Source: Mucilaginibacter cryoferens (GTDB lineage Bacteria > Bacteroidota > Bacteroidia > Sphingobacteriales > Sphingobacteriaceae). Taken from it: a stretch of DNA of 64,000 bases. Under the pieces are notes generated by a model. The model did not search any database, had not been told where the DNA came from, and was given only the letters and a program-made list of their open reading frames with translations. Shown one piece after another: positions 34,093 to 43,202 of the stretch (its first letter is position 1; every line of letters starts with the position of its first letter). The DNA is taken from NCBI RefSeq assembly GCF_014205845.1, contig NZ_JACHCR010000015.1, positions 62,001 through 126,000 of the forward strand. Direction: 5' to 3'. The position numbers and the translations under genes are program-made.

Positions 34093-34686
34093 TTATTTAA
34101 GCTGAAGCTCGAAACTACCTTCAACCCTATAAAACGGAGAGCTTTCTTTATCATCCTTAGCCAAAAAGGTAAAGAAAGTACCTTTGGCAATAATATTTTG
34201 GTTATTATATTTTTCGAGCGTTATTTTGCCAGTGTCATCCTTACCTACAAACCTGGTTAAAGTGTACTGCAATAAAGGCTTTCTCTCACCCACGGTAAAA
34301 AGAAACTGCCCACCAGCAACCTTGCTGTTAGCATTGGCAACGGCAAAACCCTCTGAGCTTATACCAAAACTCATAGTATGCGCTTTATTAATAGCGGTAA
34401 TACCAAAGTATTTATTATCGCCATTGTGTACATTTATAAAAGCGATAGAATCTGTGGCGGCATCAAAAGAATAGGTAGAATCTTCAATAGTTATCTTTAA
34501 TATCCCTTTAGAAGCTAAAAAATTACCAGGAGTATTAATAATACCTAACGATGCACTATCTGCAGCGGCAACCTCTTTGGTATTATCCATAGCCTTTACA
34601 CTATCATCTTTTTGGCAGGACGAAACCACCCCAGAGATAAGTAAAACGCATAAAATAAACCACTTAGTAAACCTGCTATTATTCAT
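34093..34686 (-). CDS. hypothetical lipoprotein
   Basis: A 197-residue protein with a lipoprotein signal (FTKWFILCVLLISGVVSSC; lipobox VSSC), starting at the Met at 34686. The mature part is beta-rich: ILKITIEDSTYSFDAATDSIAF, HTMSFGISSEGFAV, GGQFLFTVGERKPLLQYTLTRF, GTFFTFLAKDDKES, RVEGSFELQL. A single domain of the DUF6252 or similar Bacteroidetes type is possible. No catalytic motif. It is probably exposed in the periplasm or on the surface. Single gene. Confidence 0.65.
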   Translation of the reverse strand: MNNSRFTKWFILCVLLISGVVSSCQKDDSVKAMDNTKEVAAADSASLGIINTPGNFLASKGILKITIEDSTYSFDAATDSIAFINVHNGDNKYFGITAINKAHTMSFGISSEGFAVANANSKVAGGQFLFTVGERKPLLQYTLTRFVGKDDTGKITLEKYNNQNIIAKGTFFTFLAKDDKESSPFYRVEGSFELQLK

Positions 34687-34958
34687 AGGTATAATGATGG
34701 TTAAAGCTAACAATAAAAACTCTTAAAACTTTATCAACACAATAAATTTAATAAATATTTAACGTTTTTTAACCACCTTATGATAAACACACCGGGAATA
34801 TTATTGCCGGGTAATTATTTAAAAAATATAAGCTGCCATTTTAATAAAACTTAGTGAGGCCCAGCCTGATTAGCTGGTCCGAAAAGCTTGAGTTTTTACT
34901 TAGACTACTAAAGGCCTTAAATTTGATGGATAACAAAAATACAACCTGCAAAGGTGCC

Positions 34959-36212
34959 TTAAAATACCTCACCTACATTTATAAATAAGCCCTTTGAGCC
35001 CTGCCTGCCAAAGCCATAATCAATAGCTATATTGGTTTTTGATACTTTATTGAGTTTAATACGCAAACCGGGACCAAAACCTGGCTGTACCGCTTGCAAA
35101 CCTGTACCAGGTGCAGCCGAAAATGATTCGCCGTTTACAAACAACACACCGCCCAATAAACCATTGCGGGTTAGCTTAAAGCGATATTCGCCTTCGAGGT
35201 ACAACATTTGGGCGCCACGGAAACGCCCCTGTATATATCCGCGGCCGGTGGTAAAGGTAGGATCGTTACCGGTAGAGGGCAAATCGAGATAAGCGGGCCG
35301 CCCGTTAAGTGTAAGCCAGTTGTAAGACCATATAGCAAAAACGTTTTCCGAATCGCCGGGCAGGTGGTAATACTTGCGCACATCAATAATTAATGATCGC
35401 CATGGGCTGGTACTACCCAAAAACGTAAAGTTATCACGATAGTTTATAGCCGTATAAAAACCGTGGGTAGGATTTATAGAATTATCGCGACTATCAAACA
35501 AAGCATTAACAGTTATGCCCGTTGATATAGCACGCGTTACCGAGCCATAGCGTTCATAATCAGACACGCCGCCATTGAGCTGCCCTTTCTCGCGCATGTT
35601 CCACCTATCATCAAAAATATAACCTAGCCCAGCAAAAAAGTTGCCCCCTATATGCCTTAAAGCGGTTTCATTAAGTCTTACAAAAGAGAAGTCGAGCGGG
35701 TTTTCATTTTTAATATTCGAGTGACTGCCAAGGCCAAAAGTACTTTGCGGATATTTAAAATACCTCAAATCGCTTATAAAGGTGTATCGGTTATCTTTTG
35801 TCCAGATGTTTGCCGCAAGCGGGATGATGATTTGCTTTTTTTGAGTATAGGCCGGATTTACAGTAATGGTAGATACACGGGCATTAGGCGATGCACGAAA
35901 GGCGATATTACCCGACAGGGTAACCGCAAAATCGGTTTGTAAGGTATAACCAAAGGCCGGCAAAATAGATAGTACAGGTTTGGTGCCTATGGTATCAGTT
36001 TTAGCTTTTTTATCAACTTTAACAAAAACCTCTTTTATTACATCAAAAATATCTTTTTCATCGGCGGTGTCTACTGTAAGCGCAACAACGGTATCTTTTA
36101 ATTTCGATCGCCCGATAGGAATATACCTTTTATCCTGCGCATACAATGTTGTACAGCCTAACAGCAACACTGTAAAAACAAAACTAAAACAAAGTATTTT
36201 TTTGCCCGGCAT
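34959..36212 (-). CDS. BamA/TamA-family outer-membrane barrel protein
   Basis: A 417-residue protein with a signal peptide ending LYAQ and a C-terminal surface-antigen/D15 barrel (~95-417). Characteristic strands include LPAFGYTLQTDFAVTLSGNIAF, ISTGITVNALFDSRDNSINPTHGFYTAINYRD (the DSRD...P..G motif of Omp85 proteins) and RGYIQGRFRGAQMLYLEGEYRF with the conserved RG(Y/F)..G..RG element, then GPGLRIKLNKVSKTNIAIDYGFG. No POTRA repeats are visible, so it is a barrel-only member. It probably serves in transport or surface protein placement. Single gene. Confidence 0.85.
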   Translation of the reverse strand: MPGKKILCFSFVFTVLLLGCTTLYAQDKRYIPIGRSKLKDTVVALTVDTADEKDIFDVIKEVFVKVDKKAKTDTIGTKPVLSILPAFGYTLQTDFAVTLSGNIAFRASPNARVSTITVNPAYTQKKQIIIPLAANIWTKDNRYTFISDLRYFKYPQSTFGLGSHSNIKNENPLDFSFVRLNETALRHIGGNFFAGLGYIFDDRWNMREKGQLNGGVSDYERYGSVTRAISTGITVNALFDSRDNSINPTHGFYTAINYRDNFTFLGSTSPWRSLIIDVRKYYHLPGDSENVFAIWSYNWLTLNGRPAYLDLPSTGNDPTFTTGRGYIQGRFRGAQMLYLEGEYRFKLTRNGLLGGVLFVNGESFSAAPGTGLQAVQPGFGPGLRIKLNKVSKTNIAIDYGFGRQGSKGLFINVGEVF

Positions 36213-36303
36213 TATAAATCAGCAATTTCTAAAAAGGTTGGTAAAATTGCAAGTATAAATAATTATTAAGGCCCAATCTTAATCTCAATGTAAATACAAC
36301 CTC

Positions 36304-36768
36304 TTATTGTGCTTTTAAGCGAGGGTCGAAAGCAAATTTTTTAACGCTGATTATTTTTATTTTATCATAATCGGAGTGGGTCGGGTTAAGCAGGTAGTTA
36401 TATTCCAGCTCTATAATGGCCGATGGTACCTTTAAAACCGCGGTTTCCATTTTGCTTAGCCATGCATCGCCCAGTTGCTGGGTGATGGGATAATTGATAA
36501 CCTTATACCAGTCATCAGCAATATTTGCAAGTTGCCTGGTGGTAATTTCGGCAATAGCCACCTTATCGGGAATCTCGATAATGATTACCGAAAAGTCGCC
36601 CGTATATAAGGATGTACCAACCGAATGGGCCAATTTCTCTAAACACGACAACGCCAGTGAGCCGCCGGTATAAATAACGTACTGCCCCAACGAGTTCCAT
36701 CGCCCATCAATACCCGAACCTTTGCGGTCATGAGCGTACTTGGTTTGACTAATGCGATAGGTGAGCAC
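36304..36768 (-). CDS. RES-domain toxin (NAD+-degrading type)
   Basis: A 154-residue RES-family protein, the toxin half of RES-Xre systems. The core motif GRWNSLGQYVIYTGGSLALS follows TYRISQ, with Arg23, Tyr33 and Glu44 at the positions of the conserved active-site residues. Characterised relatives (MbcT, ParT-like) cleave NAD+ or attach ADP-ribose. Its antitoxin gene lies upstream (36912-37418), but the two are separated by 143 bases of AT-rich repeat rather than overlapping as is usual. Confidence 0.88.
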   Translation of the reverse strand: MLTYRISQTKYAHDRKGSGIDGRWNSLGQYVIYTGGSLALSCLEKLAHSVGTSLYTGDFSVIIIEIPDKVAIAEITTRQLANIADDWYKVINYPITQQLGDAWLSKMETAVLKVPSAIIELEYNYLLNPTHSDYDKIKIISVKKFAFDPRLKAQ

Positions 36769-36772
36769 TTTT

Positions 36773-36911
36773 TAATTATTGAATTATTGATTGACTGAAT
36801 TATTGATTGACTGAAATATTGATTTGACTGAAATATTGAATTAGCTATTGAGGTTAATTAGTTTAAAATTGCTCCAGTCAATAATTCAATAATTCAGTCA
36901 ATCAATAATTA
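36773..36911. repeat. AT-rich inverted repeat between antitoxin and toxin
   Basis: Degenerate copies of TTATTGAATTATTGATTGACTG on the left face complementary copies (CAGTCAATAATTCAATAATT) on the right, separated by ~35 bases. It fills the whole gap between the two genes and belongs to the same family as 15926-16052. A long hairpin would form in the mRNA. Confidence 0.75.
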
Positions 36912-37418
36912 TTAAGCCAGTACCCCGTAGTCAATACGGATAAGCTGGGCTTTTATAATACTGATGCCGGTAAGTGTATCGAGCAAATCAAATGGAATGG
37001 CATCAATACCAGGATTATAATGTTTAAGCCAGCTTTTAAATTCGTCGAGGGAGCCAAAGGTATCAAGGCCTTTGTCAAAAAGTTCAAAAAGCTGAATAAT
37101 ATGCTCGCTAAGGCCCTGGTTTAAATCACGGGAGCCCTGTATATGTTTACGCAGCGTTGGCTCGGTAATATCAAGCCATTTGGCAATATCAACCTGTGTG
37201 GCGCCGGTAACCCTGATGAGATCTGTGATGGCAGCAGCGTGCAACCCTTGTTTTATAGCACCAAGCTTTGCCAATGGCGATTTAAAATAAGTTTCATACG
37301 GCACAAAAAGATCATGTAACATAAATGCAGATGCATCATGCACAGGTATTACATAAGGCCGCGAAACCGATTGCCCAGCCGCAGCCGTTGCAGCTTGCCT
37401 CTTTACTATCTTGCTCAT
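36912..37418 (-). CDS. Xre/MbcA/ParS-type antitoxin
   Basis: A 168-residue antitoxin. Residues ~60-110 form an Xre-like HTH (VTGATQVDIAKWLDITEPTLRKHIQG), and ~120-168 the MbcA/ParS toxin-binding domain (FDKGLDTFGSLDEFKSWLKHYNPGIDAIPFDLLDT). It should bind and block the RES toxin downstream and repress its own promoter. I chose the Met at 37418, as the longer frame (to 37475) would run through the promoter and operator. A -7 box ends four bases before this ATG, so the mRNA may be leaderless. Confidence 0.88.
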   Translation of the reverse strand: MSKIVKRQAATAAAGQSVSRPYVIPVHDASAFMLHDLFVPYETYFKSPLAKLGAIKQGLHAAAITDLIRVTGATQVDIAKWLDITEPTLRKHIQGSRDLNQGLSEHIIQLFELFDKGLDTFGSLDEFKSWLKHYNPGIDAIPFDLLDTLTGISIIKAQLIRIDYGVLA

Positions 37419-37421
37419 ACA

Positions 37422-37460
37422 CAAATGTAAATATTTTCTTTTTAAAAAGAAAATATTTAC
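37422..37460 (-). promoter_or_regulatory. antitoxin promoter with 34-bp perfect palindrome operator
   Basis: A perfect inverted repeat (half-site GTAAATATTTTCTTTTT, 37427-37443; other half 37444-37460) overlaps a minus-strand -7 box TACATTTG (37422-37429). The position fits an operator for autorepression by the Xre antitoxin. The palindrome and box are seen directly; binding is inferred. Confidence 0.75.
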
Positions 37461-37665
37461 ATACTTTATCATCATTCGTCAACTGCGTACACTAAAAACA
37501 GCTTACTCAACCCAATTCGCCGCCAATATCACCACCATGTACCAATGAACTAATAAACCAGTGAACAAATGAACCCCAATATTTTACCAAAAAAATTAGC
37601 ATATTCAAAAAATAATTCTTACATTTGATTCTACTTTATGCCAATCGGCATTTTAAACATAAACA

Positions 37666-38109
37666 ATGAAAGCTTCTTTTAAATGTTCAACTGCATCGCA
37701 AATGATGCAAGCCATTAATAATTATTTTGAATTTATTAAAGGCGAATCGCAACCCGTTAATTCGGCGGCCTCATCTAAAACCGGCAAAGAATGGATACGT
37801 GCGCCGGAGATACCTACCTTACGCGGGTTGGCACTGTTCTTGGAGTTTAAAAGTGTAGCAGAGCTTGAGCGGTACGAACAGAAAAAAAATCACCGGAAAG
37901 CGCTCAGATACGCAAGGCTAAAAATAGAGGCCGCCTATGAGCAGCAACTATTTGAAACGGCGACCGGAGCTATATTCGCACTTAAAAATATGGGGTGGAC
38001 CGATAAGCCCGAAAAAGCTAAATCATCAGCTTCCAGTAAAACACTCAGGGTTGAAATAACCAATACCGGCCCAATCCCTGCCACAAGCGAAAAAGAAGTG
38101 GCTCTTTAG
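37666..38109 (+). CDS. phage terminase small subunit-like protein
   Basis: A 147-residue protein that resembles small terminase subunits: RAPEIPTLRGLALFLEFKSVAEL (DNA-recognition helices), a helical AELERYEQKKNHRKALRYARLKIEAAYEQQLFET, then AIFALKNMGWTDKPEK, the motif seen in gp3-like packaging proteins. It would recognise phage DNA and bring in the large subunit encoded next. Start at ATG 37666. There is no integrase or structural phage gene nearby in the window. Confidence 0.78.
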   Translation: MKASFKCSTASQMMQAINNYFEFIKGESQPVNSAASSKTGKEWIRAPEIPTLRGLALFLEFKSVAELERYEQKKNHRKALRYARLKIEAAYEQQLFETATGAIFALKNMGWTDKPEKAKSSASSKTLRVEITNTGPIPATSEKEVAL

Positions 38110-38183
38110 TTGCTAAAGCCCACCCGATAGCATACCAACCGGTTTCGCTTTATATCATTTTCCTGAAATTGGTATCCTACCCA

Positions 38184-39485
38184 ATGATTAATGACAGCGA
38201 AGCGAATGACCAACAACAGCGCAGCGAAATGACAAATGACCTAACCAACGACCCTAAATTTGAGGTATCCATCCTCTTCAACCAAAACTACCATACCGAT
38301 GCACACATTACCGTAAACCAGGGAGGTACAAGCTCGGGCAAAACCTATGCTATTGAGCAAGTGCTCTTTTGTTTGGCCTGCCAAACAGATATGCAGGTAA
38401 TAACCATAGTAGGCCAGGATATACCCAACCTTAAAGCCGGCGCCCTGCGCGATGCACTGAGCATTTACAATAGTTCGGCCATATTACAGGCGGCCGTTAA
38501 AAGCTACAATAAAAGCGACCGCGTGTTTGAATTTCATAACGGCTCTATTATGGAATTTAAAAGCTATACCGATCCGCAGGATGCAAAATCGGGCAAGCGC
38601 GATTACTTGTTTATTAACGAGGCCAACGGCATCAGCTACCAGGTTTATACCGAGCTGGCGTTGCGCACCCGAAAACGCATTTATATTGATTACAACCCAA
38701 ACACCAGCTTTTGGGTACACGAACAGTTAATTGGCAGGCCCGATGTATTGCTTATTATATCAGATCATCGCCACAACCCCTTCCTTGACCAGGGAATACG
38801 CGATAAAATAGAATCGCTAAAAAAAACCGATATCGAACTTTGGAAAGTTTATGCACGTGGCCTTACCGGCAAAATTAGCGGCTTAATTTTCACCAACTGG
38901 TATGTTTGCGAACAGATACCCGCAACTGCCAAACTAATTGCCACAGGATTGGATTTTGGATTCACCAACGATGAAACCGCATGCCTGCAGGTATATAAGC
39001 AAAACGGCGAACTTTGGGTGCACGAGCTATTTTACCAAACCGGCTTAACCAATACCGATATTGCCCTTAAACTTAAACAGGAGCTTGTAAGCCGCCAAAC
39101 CGAAATTATTGCCGATAGCGCCGAGCCAAAATCGATAGAAGAATTTAAACGCATGGGCTGGTATATTTCGGGCGCAAAAAAAGGAGCCGATAGCATTAAA
39201 AACTCTATAGATATACTTAAACGGTACAAAATAAACGTAACCCGTGCTAGTGTTAACCTGCGCAAAGAGCTAGACCGGTATAAATGGCGGGTAGATCGCT
39301 CCGGCAAAACCATCAACGAAGCCGTTGACTCCTATAATCACCTCATAGATGCCCTACGTTACGTGGCATTAAACAAGCTGAAAGTAAACAATGAGGCTAA
39401 GTTAAGATCTCGCATGCCTTATATCCCGGCGACTGCCAATCGCGGCATTTTTGATGAATTGATAAACCCGCAGGGTTTTGCATAA
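38184..39485 (+). CDS. phage terminase large subunit (PBSX/Terminase_3 type)
   Basis: A 433-residue DNA-packaging ATPase/nuclease. The ATPase part has the Walker A loop QGGTSSGKTY (~49-58) and Walker B LFINEAN (~148). The C-terminal nuclease has the RNase H-like acids: GLDFGFTNDE (~257), IIADSAEP (~312) and NHLIDALRY (~392). The ATG at 38184 is preferred to a TTG 15 bases upstream. It follows the small subunit gene after 74 bases. Head, tail and integrase genes are missing, so this looks like a remnant or satellite. Confidence 0.88.
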   Translation: MINDSEANDQQQRSEMTNDLTNDPKFEVSILFNQNYHTDAHITVNQGGTSSGKTYAIEQVLFCLACQTDMQVITIVGQDIPNLKAGALRDALSIYNSSAILQAAVKSYNKSDRVFEFHNGSIMEFKSYTDPQDAKSGKRDYLFINEANGISYQVYTELALRTRKRIYIDYNPNTSFWVHEQLIGRPDVLLIISDHRHNPFLDQGIRDKIESLKKTDIELWKVYARGLTGKISGLIFTNWYVCEQIPATAKLIATGLDFGFTNDETACLQVYKQNGELWVHELFYQTGLTNTDIALKLKQELVSRQTEIIADSAEPKSIEEFKRMGWYISGAKKGADSIKNSIDILKRYKINVTRASVNLRKELDRYKWRVDRSGKTINEAVDSYNHLIDALRYVALNKLKVNNEAKLRSRMPYIPATANRGIFDELINPQGFA

Positions 39486-39648
39486 ACTTATCTGCATTAA
39501 TATCTAAAAAAAATAAGCCTGTGATTACGCGGTGATTTTATCAGATAGCCAGCACGTTACTAAAAAAGTCTTCAATATTATATTACTACTATCCCTGTTA
39601 AAGTATAACCATCAAAAACTCCCCCTTCAGGGGGCCGGGGGGCCAATT

Positions 39649-40230
39649 ATGATAGAAAAAACACTAAAAACAACTCATGGAAAATTGCGGGTTGAAATAC
39701 CCACACAGTTAAACGATATTACACTTGGGCAAATGATGGCCATGCAGGCCAAACCCAACCTAAATGATATAGAAGCCATCAGCATCTTATCAGGAGTAGC
39801 TGTAGACGACCTAAATTCGGTAAAAAACATTCAGGATTTTCAGGCATTTAGCGACACCGTACTTGCCTTATCGTACCAAATAAAATACCTGTATAACAGC
39901 GATGCAGTGCCTAAGCAGGTTAACTTTCTGTTGCCGCAAAGTGGCAGGCCAAAAACGGTAAAAATACTGCAAAACCTGTCTGTTGAGCCGGCAGGAGCGT
40001 TTATGGCGGCAAAAGAAATTATTGCCGACGAAGTGAACAAGCACATTGAACAATATGGAGAAGATGATTGGAAGGAAAACTTCAACCCATCGTTAAACGC
40101 CAGTTGCCAGGTATTGGCGCACTACTTTTTTTGCAGGGCTACCGGCAAAAAATACAATGAATATGAAGCCGAAGAATTTACAACTGAAATAAAAAAAATG
40201 CGGGTAACGGAGGCACTGCCCATCGCATAG
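39649..40230 (+). CDS. phage-associated hypothetical protein
   Basis: A 193-residue cytoplasmic protein from ATG 39649. It opens MIEKTLKTTHGKLRVEIPTQL and then ITLGQMMAMQAKPNLNDIEAISILSGV, followed by the helix-rich region VNFLLPQSG, AAKEIIADEVNKHIEQYGEDDW and CQVLAHYFFCRATGKKYNEYEAEEF. Its position after the terminase and its size would suit a tail-assembly chaperone-like or virion-accessory protein of Bacteroidetes phages, which I cannot confirm. A GC-rich hairpin (39621-39634) precedes it. The frame is open upstream to 39532 without good coding character. Confidence 0.6.
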   Translation: MIEKTLKTTHGKLRVEIPTQLNDITLGQMMAMQAKPNLNDIEAISILSGVAVDDLNSVKNIQDFQAFSDTVLALSYQIKYLYNSDAVPKQVNFLLPQSGRPKTVKILQNLSVEPAGAFMAAKEIIADEVNKHIEQYGEDDWKENFNPSLNASCQVLAHYFFCRATGKKYNEYEAEEFTTEIKKMRVTEALPIA

Positions 40231-40241
40231 TAGTATCTGTA

Positions 40242-40400
40242 ATGACAACTTATTTCCAACTTAAAGGGGATATCAAGGATGTGCGCTCAATCCAGGAAAC
40301 TCAAAACCGGGTTAATGAGATCAGGTTAAAGGTTCTGGAGGGCGAAGTAACTATTCTACAACAAGAAGTAAGAGAATTGAAAGACAATAAAAAATCGTAA
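40242..40400 (+). CDS. 52-residue coiled-coil protein at the end of the phage island
   Basis: A short ORF 11 bases after the previous stop codon. It reads MTTYFQLKGDIKDVRSIQET followed by continuous heptads (VNEIRLKVLEGEVTILQQEV), so it should form a parallel coiled coil. Size and position recall small coiled-coil proteins encoded near phage lysis genes, but it lacks a membrane segment. Cotranscription with the gene before it is likely. Function unknown. Confidence 0.55.
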   Translation: MTTYFQLKGDIKDVRSIQETQNRVNEIRLKVLEGEVTILQQEVRELKDNKKS

Positions 40401-40499
40401 TATAAATACAAAGAAGTGCTTTAAAATGCATCTGATTTTATCGGCTAATTTCAGGTTATATGATCTTACTTTTAGAGCAACACACTTGTCTTATCAGAT

Positions 40500-40536
40500 A
40501 AAACAAAACCCGGCAGCTTTATAAAAACTGCCGGGC
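40500..40536 (-). terminator. rho-independent terminator of the phospholipase C operon
   Basis: Minus-strand stem CCCGGCAG / CTGCCGGG with an 11-base loop, followed by TTTTGTTTT, 22 bases past the phospholipase stop. It ends the leftward phosphonate operon. Confidence 0.85.
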
Positions 40537-40557
40537 TAATAAAATGATAAAAACTAC

Positions 40558-43095
40558 TTAAACCATCTTTCCCATCAGCGGGTCGCTAAAACTATGCTTG
40601 CCACTTTCTACCCGGCCGGCATATCTTTTTTCAAAGGAATGGCTGCCGGTTACTTTTACGCTAAAATCGTACCAGCCATAGCTTTTTGAAAGATCGAGAA
40701 GCAGGGAGCTTTGTCCTTTTTTATTTAATAAAGATTTGTGGTTATTGGTTTTATATCCATGATCTGTAACTACTATACTGTAAGCTTTATCCTGGCTTAA
40801 ATTAGCCAACTTTAAAGAGATATTACCCTGCTGATAATCACAAGCTACATCAACCAACGGATCGGCGGCAGTACCTTTGTATTCGCGATAGAAACCATTG
40901 GGGCCATAAACACGCAGGTGATATTCGCCACTTTCAAATTCATGTAAAGGCCATGCATCTGCAAGGTTGTCACCGGCTGTTAGCGCATAAGCCCAGGTAC
41001 GCAAGGGTTCCATTTGCTGCGGGCTCTTGAAGCTGATATACTTGCCGGGCGCATATACATTAAATGGCGAGCCTAAAGCTTTATCACCAAACAATTGCTT
41101 ACTTGCATTAAACTTTATCTCGAAAGACTTTTTATCAGCACTTAACTTACCATCGGCATATAGTTGGTATGGCAGTGCTGATGATGGTTTTATCCCTTTT
41201 TCCTGTTGAGGCATATAAGGCGACGCCTGTGAATCTTTGTTTATTAACGCAATTTCTTCTGCAGTTAACAGCTTATAATCCGAGGGCAGTTTTTTAAACT
41301 GAGCTTTGTGAATACTCTCTAAAAACACTTCCCTTGCCACAAATTCGGGGTTAGGGATTTTCTCGTCATTGTAAGGACGGAAAGTTGATGACAAATCTCC
41401 GCAAACTGTACGTCGCCAGTCACTAATATTAGGCTCAACAACTTTTTTACCTGTTTTATTACTCAAAAAGTTCTCTAAGAATTGTAAGGTAGATGTATGA
41501 TCAAATACTTCAGAGTTTACCCATCCCCCCCTACTCCACGGCGAAGCGATAACCAAGGGTACCCGAAAACCAAGTCCAATGGCGCTTTCTCGATCATATA
41601 TCTCCGGGTAATTGTTTCTTGCTTTTTCCTGTTCGTAAGTTACAAACTCAACACTGGTATCTATTCCTTTTGATACTTTGCCGGTGCCTTCTTTATGCGG
41701 ATGTGGCGCTGTAAACGGTGGTACATGGTCAAAATAACCATCGTTTTCGTCATAAGCTAAAATGAAGATGGTCTTTTTCCAAACTTCAGGATTTTGTGTG
41801 AGGATATCCATTGTTTCGGATACGTACCAGGCGCCATACCAGGCAGAACTAGGGTGATCAGAAAAATGCTCTGGTGCCGATAGCCACGATACCGTTGGCA
41901 ATTGACCGCTTTTTACATCCTCCCTAAACTGGTGTAGTACGTCTCCTTTAGGTACTAATACCTCGCGCTCGGTTCCATCATCGTTATATTTTAACGGACT
42001 GAGCGCACGGTAATGCGGATCGTTGGTATTAGTTACAAATCCCTTTTGATGCAGATTTTTCTCGCGCTGCGATAAGGTTGCAAATTTACCCGGATCAAGG
42101 CTGGCCATATCTTTTTTAACGCCCGCCAGATCATTTCGCTTCTGTTTAAGCTGCTTTTTTAAGTGATCTATATGTGCATCGCCTACTGGTAAAGCATCAA
42201 TTTGTTTTTCAACAGCGACTATCTCATCGGGCAAAACAGTAGATTGTTTTTGCAGATGGGCGATGTGTTTATCGTATAGTTTAATATTGTATTGACCGAA
42301 AAACTCTAACGGATTATCCTGGAAATTTGATAACCATGGGTCTTCCTCGCCTACCAGACCGGTATCTATGGCAATTTCGTTCTGATAATGTTTCCAGGAA
42401 ATATCATGATCTTCCAAACGTTCGGGAAAAGTAGCCCAATTTAGGGTACCATAGTCCATATCATCATTCCAAACGTGGGCTAAAGAATCTTCATGCTGTT
42501 CGGCGCGGATGGTTCCGCTCCAAAAATACAAGCGGTTTGGATTGGTGCCGGTTAAGGCCGAGCAAAAGTTTTGGTCGCAAACGGTAAAGGCATCAGCAAG
42601 CGCGTAATAAAAAGGAATATCATCACGGCTATGGAACCCCATAGTTAAAGGCATATCAGCATATTCTTTAATGCCGTTACGTTTAACATTTAGCCATTGG
42701 TCAAATTTACCATCGTTACGGGCGTTTACCTGATTGGCCCAGGAATGCGGCAACGAACTCATCCAGGTAGCCTTTGTGTTTTTGATATCAAGATGGAAAG
42801 GCGCATAAGTTTCGCCTTTATGATTTGATTGCAGCCAAACCTTGTTTTTGTTTGGTAAATCAATAGCCCGTGGATCGTTGTATCCGCGTACCCCTTTAAG
42901 CATACCAAAAGTATGGTCAAAAGAACGGTTCTCCTGCATCAGTATCACAATGTGCTCGGCATCCATATAGGTACTGCCCGGAGCAGGATTAATAGCCATC
43001 GCCTTTTGAATAGATTCGGGTAAAATACCGGCAAGGCCGGCTGCGCCTGTAAGCAATGCTGCTTTCTTAAGAAAATCTCTCCTGTTATCTAACAT
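40558..43095 (-). CDS. phosphocholine-specific-type phospholipase C, Tat-exported
   Basis: An 845-residue enzyme with a twin-arginine signal (NRRDFLKKAALLTGAAGLAG) and a PlcH/PlcN-type phosphoesterase domain (~45-600): HIVILMQENRSFDHTFG, DAFTVCDQNFCSALTGTNPNR, FILAYDENDGYFDHVPPF, VPLVIASPWSRGGWV and FDHTSTLQFLENF. Two C-terminal DUF756-type modules (~650-740 and ~755-840) complete the family architecture. Relatives release phosphocholine or other head groups from phosphatidylcholine and sphingomyelin. It is the last gene of a leftward operon with a phosphonatase-like hydrolase, which suggests that the head group it frees may be a phosphonate. The insert at ~245-320 is helical and unusual in charge. 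Confidence 0.9.
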   Translation of the reverse strand: MLDNRRDFLKKAALLTGAAGLAGILPESIQKAMAINPAPGSTYMDAEHIVILMQENRSFDHTFGMLKGVRGYNDPRAIDLPNKNKVWLQSNHKGETYAPFHLDIKNTKATWMSSLPHSWANQVNARNDGKFDQWLNVKRNGIKEYADMPLTMGFHSRDDIPFYYALADAFTVCDQNFCSALTGTNPNRLYFWSGTIRAEQHEDSLAHVWNDDMDYGTLNWATFPERLEDHDISWKHYQNEIAIDTGLVGEEDPWLSNFQDNPLEFFGQYNIKLYDKHIAHLQKQSTVLPDEIVAVEKQIDALPVGDAHIDHLKKQLKQKRNDLAGVKKDMASLDPGKFATLSQREKNLHQKGFVTNTNDPHYRALSPLKYNDDGTEREVLVPKGDVLHQFREDVKSGQLPTVSWLSAPEHFSDHPSSAWYGAWYVSETMDILTQNPEVWKKTIFILAYDENDGYFDHVPPFTAPHPHKEGTGKVSKGIDTSVEFVTYEQEKARNNYPEIYDRESAIGLGFRVPLVIASPWSRGGWVNSEVFDHTSTLQFLENFLSNKTGKKVVEPNISDWRRTVCGDLSSTFRPYNDEKIPNPEFVAREVFLESIHKAQFKKLPSDYKLLTAEEIALINKDSQASPYMPQQEKGIKPSSALPYQLYADGKLSADKKSFEIKFNASKQLFGDKALGSPFNVYAPGKYISFKSPQQMEPLRTWAYALTAGDNLADAWPLHEFESGEYHLRVYGPNGFYREYKGTAADPLVDVACDYQQGNISLKLANLSQDKAYSIVVTDHGYKTNNHKSLLNKKGQSSLLLDLSKSYGWYDFSVKVTGSHSFEKRYAGRVESGKHSFSDPLMGKMV

Positions 43096-43202
43096 AAGTT
43101 TTTTGTATGGTCCATGGCTGGTAATATATAAACCATGGCATGTTTTATTTTATTATACCCTACTAAATATTTCAGTTTAAAACCAAGTATTATCGCATTA
43201 AA

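Noticed and set aside
27499..40400. One intact prophage
   Set aside because: Phage-type genes are scattered among housekeeping and envelope genes, with no integrase, portal, capsid or tail gene.
40558..43095. Acid phosphatase or sulfatase
   Set aside because: The QENRSFDHTFG start, Tat signal and two C-terminal DUF756-type modules fit the PlcH/PlcN family better.
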